DNA of 64,000 nucleotides from Pseudomonas prosekii (GTDB lineage: Bacteria; Pseudomonadota; Gammaproteobacteria; Pseudomonadales; Pseudomonadaceae). The notes beneath the pieces are model-generated. The model saw only the letters and a program-made list of their open reading frames with translations. It made no database searches and was not told the origin of the DNA. A program made the translations under genes and the position numbers. The DNA lies in NCBI RefSeq assembly GCF_900105155.1, contig NZ_LT629762.1, positions 4,721,501 through 4,785,500 of the forward strand. The letters run 5' to 3'. Of the stretch, positions 16,750 to 25,938 are shown piece after piece. The stretch's first letter is position 1. Each line of letters starts with the position of its first letter.

Positions 16750-17742
16750 ATGCTGGCGCAATTGATCGCGCTCGATTGGGGGACAACCTCATTACGTGCT
16801 TACAAACTCGGTGCGGGTGGCCAGGTGCTGGAACAGCGGTCGCTGTCGTCCGGGATCATGCAGTTGCCACGCACGCCGCGAATCATCAACGGTCGGCAAT
16901 GCGCTGACGGTTTTGAACTGGCCTTCGACGAGGCTTGCGGTGATTGGCTCGACGCTCAAGCCGATTTGCCGGTGATTGCCTGTGGCATGGTCGGCAGCGC
17001 CCAGGGTTGGCGTGAAGCGGCCTACGGCGACACGCCGGCGAACGTCGCCAATCTCGGAAATTCCCTACAAACGGTTCGCAGTCTTCGCGGTATCGATGTG
17101 CACATCGTGCCGGGCGTGATTCAGCGTTCGCGTCTGCCGAATGTGATGCGCGGCGAAGAAACCCAGGTCCTCGGTGTGTTGCAGAGCTTGCCGGTCGAGG
17201 CGGGCAACGACTTGTTGATCGGCCTGCCGGGCAGTCACTCGAAATGGGTGGAAGTCGCCGACGGCTGCATCGTGCATTTCGACACGTTCATGACCGGCGA
17301 AATCTTTGCCGTGCTCAGCGAACACAGCATTCTCGGGCGCACCCAGCAACAGGGCGCCTCGTTCGACGGCGTTGCGTTTGATCGCGGCGTGCAAGTGGCG
17401 TTGTCGGCGGACGGCGAGATCGGCCCTTTGTCGACGCTGTTCAGCGCGCGCAGCCTGGGCCTGACCGGTGAACTCAGTGCCACCGCGCAAGCGGATTACC
17501 TGTCCGGGCTGTTGATCGGCCATGAACTGTCGGCGCTGGCCAACGTGCAACGGCGCCGGCGCAACAGCGTGCATCTGCCGTCGATCATCCTGATTGGCAA
17601 CTCCCAACTCTGTGCTCGCTACAGCCGTGCCCTCGATGCCTGTGGTTTCGCCCGCGTGACGCTGGCCGAACAAGCCACCGAACGGGGGTTGTGGCAGTTG
17701 GCGGTCGCGGCCGGACTGATCAAAAACACCCCATCGCGTTAA
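16750..17742 (+). CDS. dgoK: 2-dehydro-3-deoxygalactonokinase
   Basis: A 330-residue kinase that phosphorylates 2-keto-3-deoxy-D-galactonate (KDGal) to its 6-phosphate. The N-terminal phosphate-binding motif ALDWGTTSLRAYKL and the central LIGLPGSHSKWVEV with DTFMTGEIFAVL identify DgoK. It is the first gene of dgoK-A-D-T, with AGGTGAAG before the ATG, and starts the second half of the De Ley-Doudoroff pathway. Confidence 0.95.
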   Translation: MLAQLIALDWGTTSLRAYKLGAGGQVLEQRSLSSGIMQLPRTPRIINGRQCADGFELAFDEACGDWLDAQADLPVIACGMVGSAQGWREAAYGDTPANVANLGNSLQTVRSLRGIDVHIVPGVIQRSRLPNVMRGEETQVLGVLQSLPVEAGNDLLIGLPGSHSKWVEVADGCIVHFDTFMTGEIFAVLSEHSILGRTQQQGASFDGVAFDRGVQVALSADGEIGPLSTLFSARSLGLTGELSATAQADYLSGLLIGHELSALANVQRRRRNSVHLPSIILIGNSQLCARYSRALDACGFARVTLAEQATERGLWQLAVAAGLIKNTPSR

Positions 17743-17761
17743 ACCTGACTGGAGGTCTGAG

Positions 17762-18382
17762 ATGCTCAAGCAAGCCCTGGCGCAAAACGGCCTGATCGCA
17801 ATTTTGCGCGGCCTGCGCCCTGAAGAAGCGGCCGCTATCGGCGAGGTCCTGTATGCCGCCGGATTTCGCGTCATTGAAGTGCCGCTCAATTCCCCTGAGC
17901 CGTACGAAAGTATCCGCATCCTGCGCAGTACATTGCCCGCCGATTGCCTGATCGGCGCGGGCACGGTGCTGACGCCGGAGCAAGTCGAGCAAGTGAAAGC
18001 GGCGGGCGGCCAAGTGATCGTCATGCCGCACAGCGATCCCAAGGTGTTGCGCGCGGCGAAAGCTGCCGGGCTGTTCCTGTCGCCGGGTGTGGCGACGCCG
18101 ACCGAAGCCTTCGCCGCGTTGGCCGAAGGTGCGGACGTGTTGAAGATGTTCCCCGCCGAACAAATGGGCCCCGCCGTTGTGAAGGCCTGGCTCGCGGTGC
18201 TGCCGGCCGGGACCATTCTGGCGCCGGTTGGCGGCATCACGCCGGACAACATGCAGGTGTTTATCGACGCCGGGGTCAAAGGCTTCGGCCTCGGATCAGG
18301 ATTGTTCAAACCGGGCATGACCGCCGAGCAAGTGGCGGCCAATGCCAAGGCCTACGTCGCGGCATGGAAAGCCCTGAGCTGA
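17762..18382 (+). CDS. dgoA: 2-dehydro-3-deoxy-6-phosphogalactonate aldolase
   Basis: A 206-residue class I aldolase of the KDPG/KHG family that splits KDPGal into pyruvate and glyceraldehyde-3-phosphate. The Schiff-base Lys is K128 in DVLKMFPAEQMG; Glu39 in VIEVPLNSP and Arg16 complete the active site. Substrate assignment to galactonate rather than gluconate rests on FPAEQMGPAVVKAWLAVLP and on its place between dgoK and dgoD. It begins 19 bases after dgoK with a GGAGG site. Confidence 0.95.
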   Translation: MLKQALAQNGLIAILRGLRPEEAAAIGEVLYAAGFRVIEVPLNSPEPYESIRILRSTLPADCLIGAGTVLTPEQVEQVKAAGGQVIVMPHSDPKVLRAAKAAGLFLSPGVATPTEAFAALAEGADVLKMFPAEQMGPAVVKAWLAVLPAGTILAPVGGITPDNMQVFIDAGVKGFGLGSGLFKPGMTAEQVAANAKAYVAAWKALS

Positions 18383-18443
18383 GAAGTTTTGGCGCCGAGC
18401 GCGCTACCTCTAATAAAAGCTGCATTTACAAAAGAGAGCAGAG

Positions 18444-19592
18444 ATGAAAATCACCAAACTCACGACCTTCATCGTCCCGCCGCGCTGGTGCTTCCTCAAG
18501 ATCGAAACCGACGAAGGCGTGATCGGTTGGGGCGAGCCCGTGGTCGAGGGCCGCGCCCACACCGTCGCGGCTGCCGTCGAGGAATTGTCCGACTACCTGA
18601 TCGGCAAAGACCCACGCAACATCGAAGACATCTGGACTGTGCTCTATCGCGGCGGTTTCTACCGTGGCGGCGCGATCCACATGAGCGCACTGGCCGGCAT
18701 CGATCAGGCGTTGTGGGACATCAAGGGCAAGGCGTTGGGTGTATCGGTCAGCGACCTGCTCGGGGGCCAGGTGCGCGACAAGATTCGCGTGTATTCGTGG
18801 ATTGGCGGCGACCGCCCAGCCGACACGGCGCGCGCGGCCAAGGAAGCGGTCGAGCGTGGTTTCACTGCGGTGAAAATGAACGGCACCGAAGAGCTGCAAT
18901 TCCTTGATTCCTTCGAGAAAGTCGACCTCGCGTTGGCCAACGTCGCTGCCGTGCGTGACGCGGTCGGGCCGAACGTCGGCATCGGCGTCGACTTCCATGG
19001 CCGGGTGCACAAACCCATGGCCAAGGTGCTGATGAAGGAACTCGACCCGTACAAATTGATGTTCATCGAAGAGCCGGTGCTCAGCGAAAACTACGAAGCG
19101 CTGAAAGAACTGGCGCCGCTGACCAGCACGCCGATTGCCTTGGGCGAGCGGTTGTTCTCGCGCTGGGATTTCAAGCGTGTGCTGAGCGAAGGTTACGTCG
19201 ACATCATCCAGCCCGATGCGTCGCACGCTGGCGGCATCACCGAAACCCGCAAGATTGCCAACATGGCCGAAGCCTACGACGTGGCGCTGGCGCTGCACTG
19301 CCCGCTGGGCCCGATTGCGCTGGCGGCGTGCCTGCAACTGGACGCGGTTTGCTACAACGCGTTCATTCAAGAACAGAGCCTGGGCATTCACTACAACGAG
19401 AGCAATGACCTGCTCGATTACGTGAAAGATCCGCGGGTGTTCGATTACGACAAAGGCTTCGTGAAGATTCCCAACGGACCGGGTTTGGGCATCGAGATCA
19501 ACGAGGAATACGTGATCGAACGTGCAGCCGTCGGCCACCGCTGGCGCAACCCGATCTGGCGCCATGCCGATGGCAGCTTTGCCGAGTGGTGA
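18444..19592 (+). CDS. dgoD: D-galactonate dehydratase
   Basis: A 382-residue enolase-superfamily enzyme that dehydrates D-galactonate to 2-keto-3-deoxygalactonate. The metal ligands fall exactly where they do in the E. coli enzyme: Asp183, Glu209 and Glu235. His185 (VDFHGRVH) and His285 (ALHCPLGP) are the catalytic acid/base residues of the galactonate-specific subgroup. Length equals the family norm. The gene order K-A-D places it after the aldolase in the operon. Confidence 0.95.
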   Translation: MKITKLTTFIVPPRWCFLKIETDEGVIGWGEPVVEGRAHTVAAAVEELSDYLIGKDPRNIEDIWTVLYRGGFYRGGAIHMSALAGIDQALWDIKGKALGVSVSDLLGGQVRDKIRVYSWIGGDRPADTARAAKEAVERGFTAVKMNGTEELQFLDSFEKVDLALANVAAVRDAVGPNVGIGVDFHGRVHKPMAKVLMKELDPYKLMFIEEPVLSENYEALKELAPLTSTPIALGERLFSRWDFKRVLSEGYVDIIQPDASHAGGITETRKIANMAEAYDVALALHCPLGPIALAACLQLDAVCYNAFIQEQSLGIHYNESNDLLDYVKDPRVFDYDKGFVKIPNGPGLGIEINEEYVIERAAVGHRWRNPIWRHADGSFAEW

Positions 19593-19616
19593 GTTCTGTC
19601 TGACCCAACACCACCC

Positions 19617-19718
19617 CTGTAGGAGCGAGGCTTGCCCGCGAAGTTGACTCCTCGGTCTACCTGACTTTCCTAGGCGTTAGTGCTGACGCCTTCGCGGGCA
19701 AGCCTCGCTCCTACAGGA
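19617..19718. repeat. REP doublet inside the dgo operon
   Basis: Inverted arms TAGGAGCGAGGCTTGCCCGC and GCGGGCAAGCCTCGCTCCTA about 50 bases apart, between dgoD and dgoT. Such hairpins often stabilise the upstream mRNA and could set a lower level for the transporter. Confidence 0.9.
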
Positions 19719-19766
19719 AGTATTGCGCCCCATTGACCTCAATAAACATAAGAAGAGGCATCCCTC

Positions 19767-21077
19767 ATGCAACCGCAAACCCTCACCGGGCAGGCGTCGT
19801 TGGTGACGCCCAGCCGCAAGCGTTTTTTCATCATGGTGCTGCTGTTTATCACCGTAGTGATCAACTACCTCGACCGCAGCAACCTGTCGATTGCCGCCCC
19901 GGCGCTGACCAGCGAGCTGGGCATCGACCCGATCCACGTCGGTCTGATCTTCTCCGCATTCGGCTGGACCTACGCCGCCATGCAAATCCCCGGCGGCTGG
20001 CTGGTGGATCGCGTGCCACCACGGATTCTCTACAGCGTCGCCTTGCTGCTCTGGTCGATTGCCACGGTGATGCTCGGTTTCGCCGGCAGTTTCATCGCGT
20101 TGTTCGTGCTGCGCATGGCGGTCGGCGCGCTGGAAGCCCCGGCGTATCCGATCAACAGCCGCGTAGTCACCACCTGGTTCCCCGAGCGCGAGCGCGCCAC
20201 GGCCATCGGTTTCTACACCTCCGGGCAGTTTGTCGGGCTGGCGTTCCTGACGCCGGTATTGGCCTGGTTACAGCATGAATTCGGCTGGCACATGGTGTTC
20301 GTCAGCACCGGCGTGGTCGGCATTATCTGGGCGGTGATCTGGTACGCGGTGTATCGCGAACCGCGGGATTTCAAAGGCGCCAACGACGCTGAAATCGACT
20401 TGATCCGCGAGGGCGGCGGCTTGGTCGACATCCAGGCTGACACCGCAAAAGCCAAGGCAAAATTCAGCTGGATCGACCTCGGCATCGTCCTCAGCAAACG
20501 CAAACTCTGGGGCATTTACCTCGGCCAGTTCTGCCTCAATTCGACGTTGTGGTTTTTCCTCACATGGTTCCCGACCTACTTGGTGAAATATCGTGGCATG
20601 GACTTCATCAAGTCCGGCCTGCTGGCCTCGTTGCCGTTTCTCGCGGCATTCGTCGGTGTGCTGTGTTCCGGGTTCTTTTCCGACTTTTTGATTCGTCGCG
20701 GCTACAGCGTCGGGTTCGCGCGCAAGTTGCCGATCATTGGCGGGCTGCTGATTTCGACCTCGATCATCGGCGCCAACTTCGTCGAATCGACGCCGCTGGT
20801 GATTGCCTTCCTCGCGTTGGCGTTCTTCGGTAACGGCCTGGCTTCGATCACTTGGTCGCTGGTCTCGACATTGGCCCCGGCGCGCTTGCTCGGCTTGACC
20901 GGCGGGGTGTTCAACTTCATCGGCAACCTGTCGGCGATCACCACGCCGATTGTCATCGGGTTCCTCGCGACCGGCGATTCGTTTGCCCCGGCGATCACCT
21001 ACATCGCGGTGCTCGCATTGATCGGTGCACTTTCCTACGTGCTGCTGGTGGGCAAGGTCGAGCGTATCGAGTTGTAG
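19767..21077 (+). CDS. dgoT: MFS transporter, D-galactonate (DgoT) type
   Basis: A 436-residue major-facilitator protein of the anion:cation symporter family, with 12 predicted transmembrane segments and a cytoplasmic loop in the middle. NYLDRSNLSIAAPAL in the first segment and the GGWLVDRVPPR loop motif are typical of the DgoT/GudP/glucarate group. It probably imports D-galactonate with protons. The ligand is inferred from the operon. It carries no signal peptide. Confidence 0.85.
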   Translation: MQPQTLTGQASLVTPSRKRFFIMVLLFITVVINYLDRSNLSIAAPALTSELGIDPIHVGLIFSAFGWTYAAMQIPGGWLVDRVPPRILYSVALLLWSIATVMLGFAGSFIALFVLRMAVGALEAPAYPINSRVVTTWFPERERATAIGFYTSGQFVGLAFLTPVLAWLQHEFGWHMVFVSTGVVGIIWAVIWYAVYREPRDFKGANDAEIDLIREGGGLVDIQADTAKAKAKFSWIDLGIVLSKRKLWGIYLGQFCLNSTLWFFLTWFPTYLVKYRGMDFIKSGLLASLPFLAAFVGVLCSGFFSDFLIRRGYSVGFARKLPIIGGLLISTSIIGANFVESTPLVIAFLALAFFGNGLASITWSLVSTLAPARLLGLTGGVFNFIGNLSAITTPIVIGFLATGDSFAPAITYIAVLALIGALSYVLLVGKVERIEL

Positions 21078-21137
21078 TCGCCGCCATCGGGCGACCATAA
21101 TGCCGCCCGTTCCCTCGCTCAACGGTAAAGGCTGGAT

Positions 21138-21941
21138 ATGCAGGAAGACGCCCCAAAAATCGCCAAGGACGCCGCGCCGACCGGCACCCAGACTCTGCTT
21201 CGTGGTCTGGGTGTGGTCCAGGCCGTGGCCAGTGGCGCGCGCGATCTCAAGGAAATTGCCCGGCTGATCGGCACCACGCGCAGCACCACGCATCGCCTCG
21301 CCAGTTGCCTGGTGGACGAACGTTACCTGCGGGTAGTGCCGCAAATCGGTTATCTGCTGGGGCCGAAGTTGATCGAACTGGGTTTCCAGGCGCGCGAGGA
21401 ATTGCCGCTGGTGACGTTGGCCGGGCCGTATCTGGATGAGTTGTCGGCGTTGACTGGCGACACCGTGCACCTGGCGATTCGCGAGGGCGACGAGGTGCTG
21501 TACCTGCACAAGAATCCGGGGCGCAATGGCCCGGAAATGCGTTCGCGGGTTGGCCATCGCATGCCGTTGGCGCGCACCGGCATTGGCAAGGCGTTGATGC
21601 TCGATGATTCGCAGCAAGACTGGAAACGTCTGTACGACGTGAGCTTGCCGGCGGGTGGGAAAAATCAGTTCTGGCCGCTGCACCCCGAGCAATCCTGGGA
21701 GCAGTTTCAGCAGCGCATGGTTGAGTACGTGGCGGGCGGTTACGCGTTCGACCTGGAGGACAACGAGCCGTCGATCCGCTGTGTTGCAGCGCCGATTCGT
21801 GATGCCAGCAAGCGCATTGTTGCCGGGATCAGCATCGCCAGCACCGTGCCGTACATGCCGCTGGAAAAAATGGCCGAGCTGATTCCCCTGATCAAAGGGG
21901 TCACAGCTCGGCTATCAGCGGAGCTTGGTTTGAAAGTCTGA
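21138..21941 (+). CDS. IclR family regulator of the galactonate operon
   Basis: A 267-residue IclR regulator. The N-terminal helix-turn-helix covers about residues 18-80 (LGVVQAVASGARDLKEIARL, then STTHRLASCLVDERYL). The C-terminal effector domain (about 90-265) has GRNGPEMRSRVGHRMPLART and IRCVAAPIRD. It is the last gene downstream of dgoT, 60 bases on. It is the obvious candidate to bind the paired TCCCA-N5-TGGGA operators, with galactonate or KDGal as effector. In E. coli this role is held by a GntR protein, so this is a different wiring. Confidence 0.85.
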   Translation: MQEDAPKIAKDAAPTGTQTLLRGLGVVQAVASGARDLKEIARLIGTTRSTTHRLASCLVDERYLRVVPQIGYLLGPKLIELGFQAREELPLVTLAGPYLDELSALTGDTVHLAIREGDEVLYLHKNPGRNGPEMRSRVGHRMPLARTGIGKALMLDDSQQDWKRLYDVSLPAGGKNQFWPLHPEQSWEQFQQRMVEYVAGGYAFDLEDNEPSIRCVAAPIRDASKRIVAGISIASTVPYMPLEKMAELIPLIKGVTARLSAELGLKV

Positions 21942-21956
21942 GGCGCTAAAGTTTGA

Positions 21957-23009
21957 TCAGACCTTGAGTGTCGCCATGTCGATCACGAAGCGGTACTTCA
22001 CGTCACCGGCAATCATGCGGGTGAACGCTTCGTTGATCTGATGGATGTCGAGCATTTCGATGTCGCAGGTGATGCCGTGTTCGGCGCAGAAATCCAGCAC
22101 TTCCTGGGTTTCGGCGACGCCACCGATCAACGAACCGGCAAGTACGCGGCGGCTCATCACCAGTTTGCCGGCGTGGACCGGTGGATCAACCGGTTCGATC
22201 AAGCCAACCAGAATGTGCACGCCGTCGAAACGCAGGGTATCGAGGTACGGATTGAGGTCGTGCTGCACCGGAATGGTATCCAGCAGGAAGTCGAAATGTC
22301 CGGCGGCAGCCTTCATCTGTTCAGCATCGGTGGACACGATCACGTGGTCCGCGCCCTGGCGACGACCTTCCTCAGCCTTGCTCGCCGAACGGGTGAACAG
22401 GGTGACTTCGGCGCCCATCGCTTTGGCGAACTTGATGCCCATGTGGCCGAGGCCGCCCATGCCGAGAATCCCGACTTTGTCGCCAGCCTTGACGCCGTAG
22501 TGCTTGAGCGGCGAGTAGGTGGTGATGCCGGCGCAGAGGATCGGCGCGGCGCTGGCCAAGTCGAGTTTTTCCGGGATGCGCACCACGAAATGCTCGCTGA
22601 CGACGATGCTGTCGGAGTAACCGCCCATGGTGTTGCTGCCATCGACGCGGTCCGGCGTGGCGTAAGTCATGGTCGGACCTTCGAGGCAGTATTGCTCGAG
22701 ATCAGCCTGGCAGGCTTCGCAACTGCGGCAGGAATCGACCATGCAACCGACGCCAACCAAGTCGCCGATTTTGTGTTTGGTCACGTTCGCACCGACGGCG
22801 GTAACTTTGCCTACGATCTCGTGGCCGGGCATCAGTGGGTAAACGGCAATGCCCCACTCGTTGCGCGCCTGGTGAATGTCGGAGTGGCAGACGCCGCAGT
22901 ACAGAATGTCGATGGCAACGTCGTCGGCCCGAGGGCTGCGGCGTTCGAATTTGACCGGGGCGAGGGGAGTGGTAGCCGACTGGGCGGCGTATCCGATAGC
23001 GGTGTACAT
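21957..23009 (-). CDS. NAD(P)-dependent zinc alcohol dehydrogenase (CAD/YahK type)
   Basis: A 350-residue medium-chain zinc dehydrogenase that reduces aldehydes to alcohols. The catalytic zinc ligands are in CGVCHSD, PGHEIVG and LCAG; the structural zinc site is the four-Cys cluster CRSCEACQADLEQYC. GMGGLGHMGIKFAKA is the nucleotide-binding loop. It is close to the YahK/AdhA group, which is NADPH-linked and has a broad aldehyde range. The convergent IclR gene ends 15 bases away. A divergent AraC gene upstream probably controls it. Confidence 0.9.
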   Translation of the reverse strand: MYTAIGYAAQSATTPLAPVKFERRSPRADDVAIDILYCGVCHSDIHQARNEWGIAVYPLMPGHEIVGKVTAVGANVTKHKIGDLVGVGCMVDSCRSCEACQADLEQYCLEGPTMTYATPDRVDGSNTMGGYSDSIVVSEHFVVRIPEKLDLASAAPILCAGITTYSPLKHYGVKAGDKVGILGMGGLGHMGIKFAKAMGAEVTLFTRSASKAEEGRRQGADHVIVSTDAEQMKAAAGHFDFLLDTIPVQHDLNPYLDTLRFDGVHILVGLIEPVDPPVHAGKLVMSRRVLAGSLIGGVAETQEVLDFCAEHGITCDIEMLDIHQINEAFTRMIAGDVKYRFVIDMATLKV

Positions 23010-23095
23010 GCAGAACCTCGCAAAAGCAGTGACAGTTGAGGCGTGCCATTTTGCGGGGCGAGGCGGTTATCAGCCATGACGATTCCTCCGGGTGT

Positions 23096-23116
23096 CATGC
23101 CTAATCCTCCGGCATG
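23096..23116. promoter_or_regulatory. Inverted repeat in the adh/araC intergenic region
   Basis: CATGCC (23096-23101) and GGCATG (23111-23116) with a 9-base spacer, in a region that also repeats CCTCCGG. It is a candidate binding site for the divergent AraC regulator; this is not proven. Confidence 0.35.
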
Positions 23117-23200
23117 CGCCTTTGATTGGTCGCATAACGCGACAGACCTGCGATGATGCTTTCATCCCGAAATCTGCAACTTTTGTGTGAAGACTTGCCC

Positions 23201-24091
23201 ATGCTGTTGACCCGCCATCTCGACGCCAACGCCACGTTGGTTTCACTGCTGCAGCCGCTGACCACCCGCGACGGCTTCGCGCCGACGTTGTTGCCTGGCG
23301 TGCAGGTATTGCGCGCCAGTTGCGACGTCGCGCGTGGCCCGCAAATCTACGAGCCGAGCCTGGTGATCATCGTTCAGGGCAGCAAATTGGCCTACCTGGG
23401 CCCGCGCACGCTCGAATATGGCGCCGGGCATTACCTGATTCAGGCGTTGCCGGTGCCGTTCGAGTGCGAAACCTTTGCCGCCGCCGAAGGGCCGATGCTG
23501 GGCCTTTCAATCGCGATTGACCGCGTGCTGCTCGGCGAATTGGTGCTGGCGATGGGCTTGCTGCCGGGGCGCAATATTGCGGTGCAGACGCTGGAGTCGA
23601 TGACCTCGGCGGTGCTCGATGATGAGATGCGCGGTTGCGCGGAGCGGTTGTTGCGCTGCCTGCACGATCCTCTGGAATCCCGGATCATGGGCCAGGCGCG
23701 GCTGCGTGAGTTGTTGTTCGTCGCGTTGCGCGGTCCGCAGGCCGATGTGCTACGGGCGCTGGTGGAGCAGCAGGGGCAGTTCGCGCGGATCGCGGCGTCG
23801 CTCAACCATTTGCACGGGCATTTCACCGAGCCGTTGAATGTCGAGACGCTGGCCAGTTGCGCGAACATGAGTGCGTCGACGTTTCACGAGCATTTCAAGC
23901 GCAGCACGTTGTTGTCGCCGGTGCAGTACCTGAAGCGATTGCGCTTGCTGAAAGCGCAGCAGTTATTGCTGTCGGAGGGCTTGGGCGTGGCGCAGGTTGC
24001 GCATCGGGTCGGGTATCAGAGTACGTCGCAATTCAGTCGCGAATATAAGCGCTACTTTGAGCGCAGCCCCGGCGATGAGCGCGCTGCCTGA
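23201..24091 (+). CDS. AraC family regulator with AraC_N domain (YqhC-like)
   Basis: A 296-residue activator. The N-terminal PF06719-type cupin domain (about residues 20-175) contains IYEPSLVIIVQGSKLAYLG. The C-terminal AraC/XylS domain has two helix-turn-helix units (LNVETLASCANMSASTFHEH and GVAQVAHRVGYQSTSQFSREYKRYF). It is divergent from the alcohol dehydrogenase, like yqhC and yqhD in E. coli, where the regulator senses toxic aldehydes. The ATG at 23201 matches the family start; an upstream in-frame ATG at 23153 is less likely. Confidence 0.85.
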   Translation: MLLTRHLDANATLVSLLQPLTTRDGFAPTLLPGVQVLRASCDVARGPQIYEPSLVIIVQGSKLAYLGPRTLEYGAGHYLIQALPVPFECETFAAAEGPMLGLSIAIDRVLLGELVLAMGLLPGRNIAVQTLESMTSAVLDDEMRGCAERLLRCLHDPLESRIMGQARLRELLFVALRGPQADVLRALVEQQGQFARIAASLNHLHGHFTEPLNVETLASCANMSASTFHEHFKRSTLLSPVQYLKRLRLLKAQQLLLSEGLGVAQVAHRVGYQSTSQFSREYKRYFERSPGDERAA

Positions 24092-24103
24092 TGGATCGTT
24101 AAC

Positions 24104-24198
24104 CCTGTAGGAGTGAGCCTGCTCGCGATCGCGGTGGGTCAGCCTGCATTGATATTGAATGATGGATTGCTATCGCGAGCAGGCTCACTCCTACAGGG
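24104..24198. repeat. REP doublet
   Basis: Inverted arms TAGGAGTGAGCCTGCTCGCG and CGCGAGCAGGCTCACTCCTA about 46 bases apart, between the convergent AraC and ETF-QO genes. Confidence 0.9.
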
Positions 24199-24227
24199 GG
24201 ATTGCGGCGTGGAGTGAACCGCACACA

Positions 24228-24256
24228 ACAAAAAGGCCCCCATTCCGGGAGCCTTG
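24228..24256 (-). terminator. Intrinsic terminator of the ETF-QO gene
   Basis: On the minus strand AAGGCTCCC-GGAATG-GGGGCCTT forms a stem with one mismatch, followed by TTTTT, 17 bases beyond the ETF-QO stop. Confidence 0.75.
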
Positions 24257-24273
24257 ATGTTAGGGCGTCGCGC

Positions 24274-25938
24274 TTACATGTTCGGGTAAGTCGGGCCGCC
24301 GGAGCCTTCCGGTGCTACCCAAGTGATGTTCTGTGCAGGGTCCTTGATGTCGCAGGTCTTGCAGTGAACACAGTTCTGGGCGTTGATCTGGAAGCGCTTC
24401 TCGCCGTCTTCCTTGGTCACCACTTCGTACACGCCGGCCGGGCAGTAACGCTGGGCGGGCTCATCGTACAGCGGCAGGTTCTTGCTGATCGGGATGCTCG
24501 GGTCGGTCAGCTTCAAGTGGCAAGGTTGTTCTTCTTCATGGTTGGTACCGGAGATGAACACCGAGCTGAGTTTGTCGAAGCTGAGTTTGCCGTCCGGTTT
24601 CGGGTAGTCGATCTTCTTGCAGTCGGCGGCGAGCTTGAGGCACGCGTAATCCGGCTTGTCGTCGTGCAAGGTGAACGGCAGTTTGCCGCCGAAGATGTTC
24701 TGGTCGAGCCAGTTGAAACCACCGCCGACAATCGCGCCGAACTTGTGGATCGCCGGGCCGAAGTTGCGGCTGGCGAACAATTCGTCGTAGAGCCAGCTCT
24801 TCTTGAACGCGTCGACGTAAGTGGTCAGCTCTTCGGTGCCATCCTTCTCGGCGAACAGCGCCTCGGCAACCGATTCCGCGGCGAGCATGCCGGACTTCAT
24901 CGCGGTGTGGCTGCCCTTGATCTTGGCAAAGTTCAGCGTGCCCAGATCGCAACCGATCAGCGCGCCGCCCTTGAAGACCATTTTCGGCAGCGAATTCAGG
25001 CCGCCCTTGCAGATTGCGCGAGCGCCGTAGCTGATGCGCTTGCCACCTTCCAGATATTGCTTGAGCACCGGGTGATGCTTGAGGCGCTGGAATTCGTCGA
25101 ACGGCGACAGGTAAGTGTTGCTGTAGGACAGATCGACGATCAGGCCGACGACCACCTGATTGTTTTCCAGGTGATAAAGGAAGGAGCCACCGGTGTTCTC
25201 GGAACCCATGATGTCCAGCGGCCAGCCGGCGGTGTGCACCACCAGGCCTGGCTGATGCTTGGCCGGATCGATTTCCCAGATTTCTTTCAGGCCGATGCCG
25301 TAGTGCTGGGCGTCGGCGTCGCTGTCGAGGTTGAAGCGCTTGATCAGCTGCTTGCCGATGTGGCCACGGCAACCCTCGGCGAACAACGTGTACTTGCCAC
25401 GCAGTTCCATGCCCGGGGTGTACAGGCCTTCTTTCGGATGACCCTCGCGGTCAACGCCGAGGTCGCCAGTGATGATCCCGCGAACCACGCCGTTCTCGTC
25501 GAACAGGGCTTCCTGCGCAGCGAAGCCTGGGTAGATTTCCACGCCGAGGTTCTCGGCCTGCTGAGCGAGCCAGCGGCACAGGTTGCCCAGGGAGATGATG
25601 TAGTTGCCTTCGTTGTGCATGGTCTTGGGCACAAAGAGGTCGGGGATTTTCTGCGCGCTGTCGGCGTTCTTCAGAACGAAGATGTCGTCGCGGGTGACTG
25701 GCGTGTTCAGCGGTGCGCCAAGTTCTTTCCAGTCCGGGAACAATTCGTTCAGGGCGCGCGGTTCGAACACCGCACCAGACAGGATGTGAGCACCGACTTC
25801 GGAGCCTTTTTCGACCACGCAGACGCTGATTTCCTTACCGGCTTCGGCGGCCTTCTGCTTCAAGCGGCAGGCGGCGGAAAGACCAGCGGGGCCGGCACCG
25901 ACGATGACCACGTCGAATTCCATGTATTCGCGTTCCAC
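24274..25938 (-). CDS. Electron transfer flavoprotein-ubiquinone oxidoreductase
   Basis: A 554-residue flavo-iron-sulfur enzyme at the inner face of the cytoplasmic membrane. It passes electrons from reduced ETF to ubiquinone, linking fatty-acid and amino-acid oxidation to respiration. FAD binding: VVIVGAGPAGLSAACRL near residue 10. The C-terminal 4Fe-4S ligands are in CPAGVYE and QNCVHCKTCDIKDP. Length matches the family. It is divergent from etfBA, its direct electron donor. Confidence 0.95.
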   Translation of the reverse strand: MEREYMEFDVVIVGAGPAGLSAACRLKQKAAEAGKEISVCVVEKGSEVGAHILSGAVFEPRALNELFPDWKELGAPLNTPVTRDDIFVLKNADSAQKIPDLFVPKTMHNEGNYIISLGNLCRWLAQQAENLGVEIYPGFAAQEALFDENGVVRGIITGDLGVDREGHPKEGLYTPGMELRGKYTLFAEGCRGHIGKQLIKRFNLDSDADAQHYGIGLKEIWEIDPAKHQPGLVVHTAGWPLDIMGSENTGGSFLYHLENNQVVVGLIVDLSYSNTYLSPFDEFQRLKHHPVLKQYLEGGKRISYGARAICKGGLNSLPKMVFKGGALIGCDLGTLNFAKIKGSHTAMKSGMLAAESVAEALFAEKDGTEELTTYVDAFKKSWLYDELFASRNFGPAIHKFGAIVGGGFNWLDQNIFGGKLPFTLHDDKPDYACLKLAADCKKIDYPKPDGKLSFDKLSSVFISGTNHEEEQPCHLKLTDPSIPISKNLPLYDEPAQRYCPAGVYEVVTKEDGEKRFQINAQNCVHCKTCDIKDPAQNITWVAPEGSGGPTYPNM

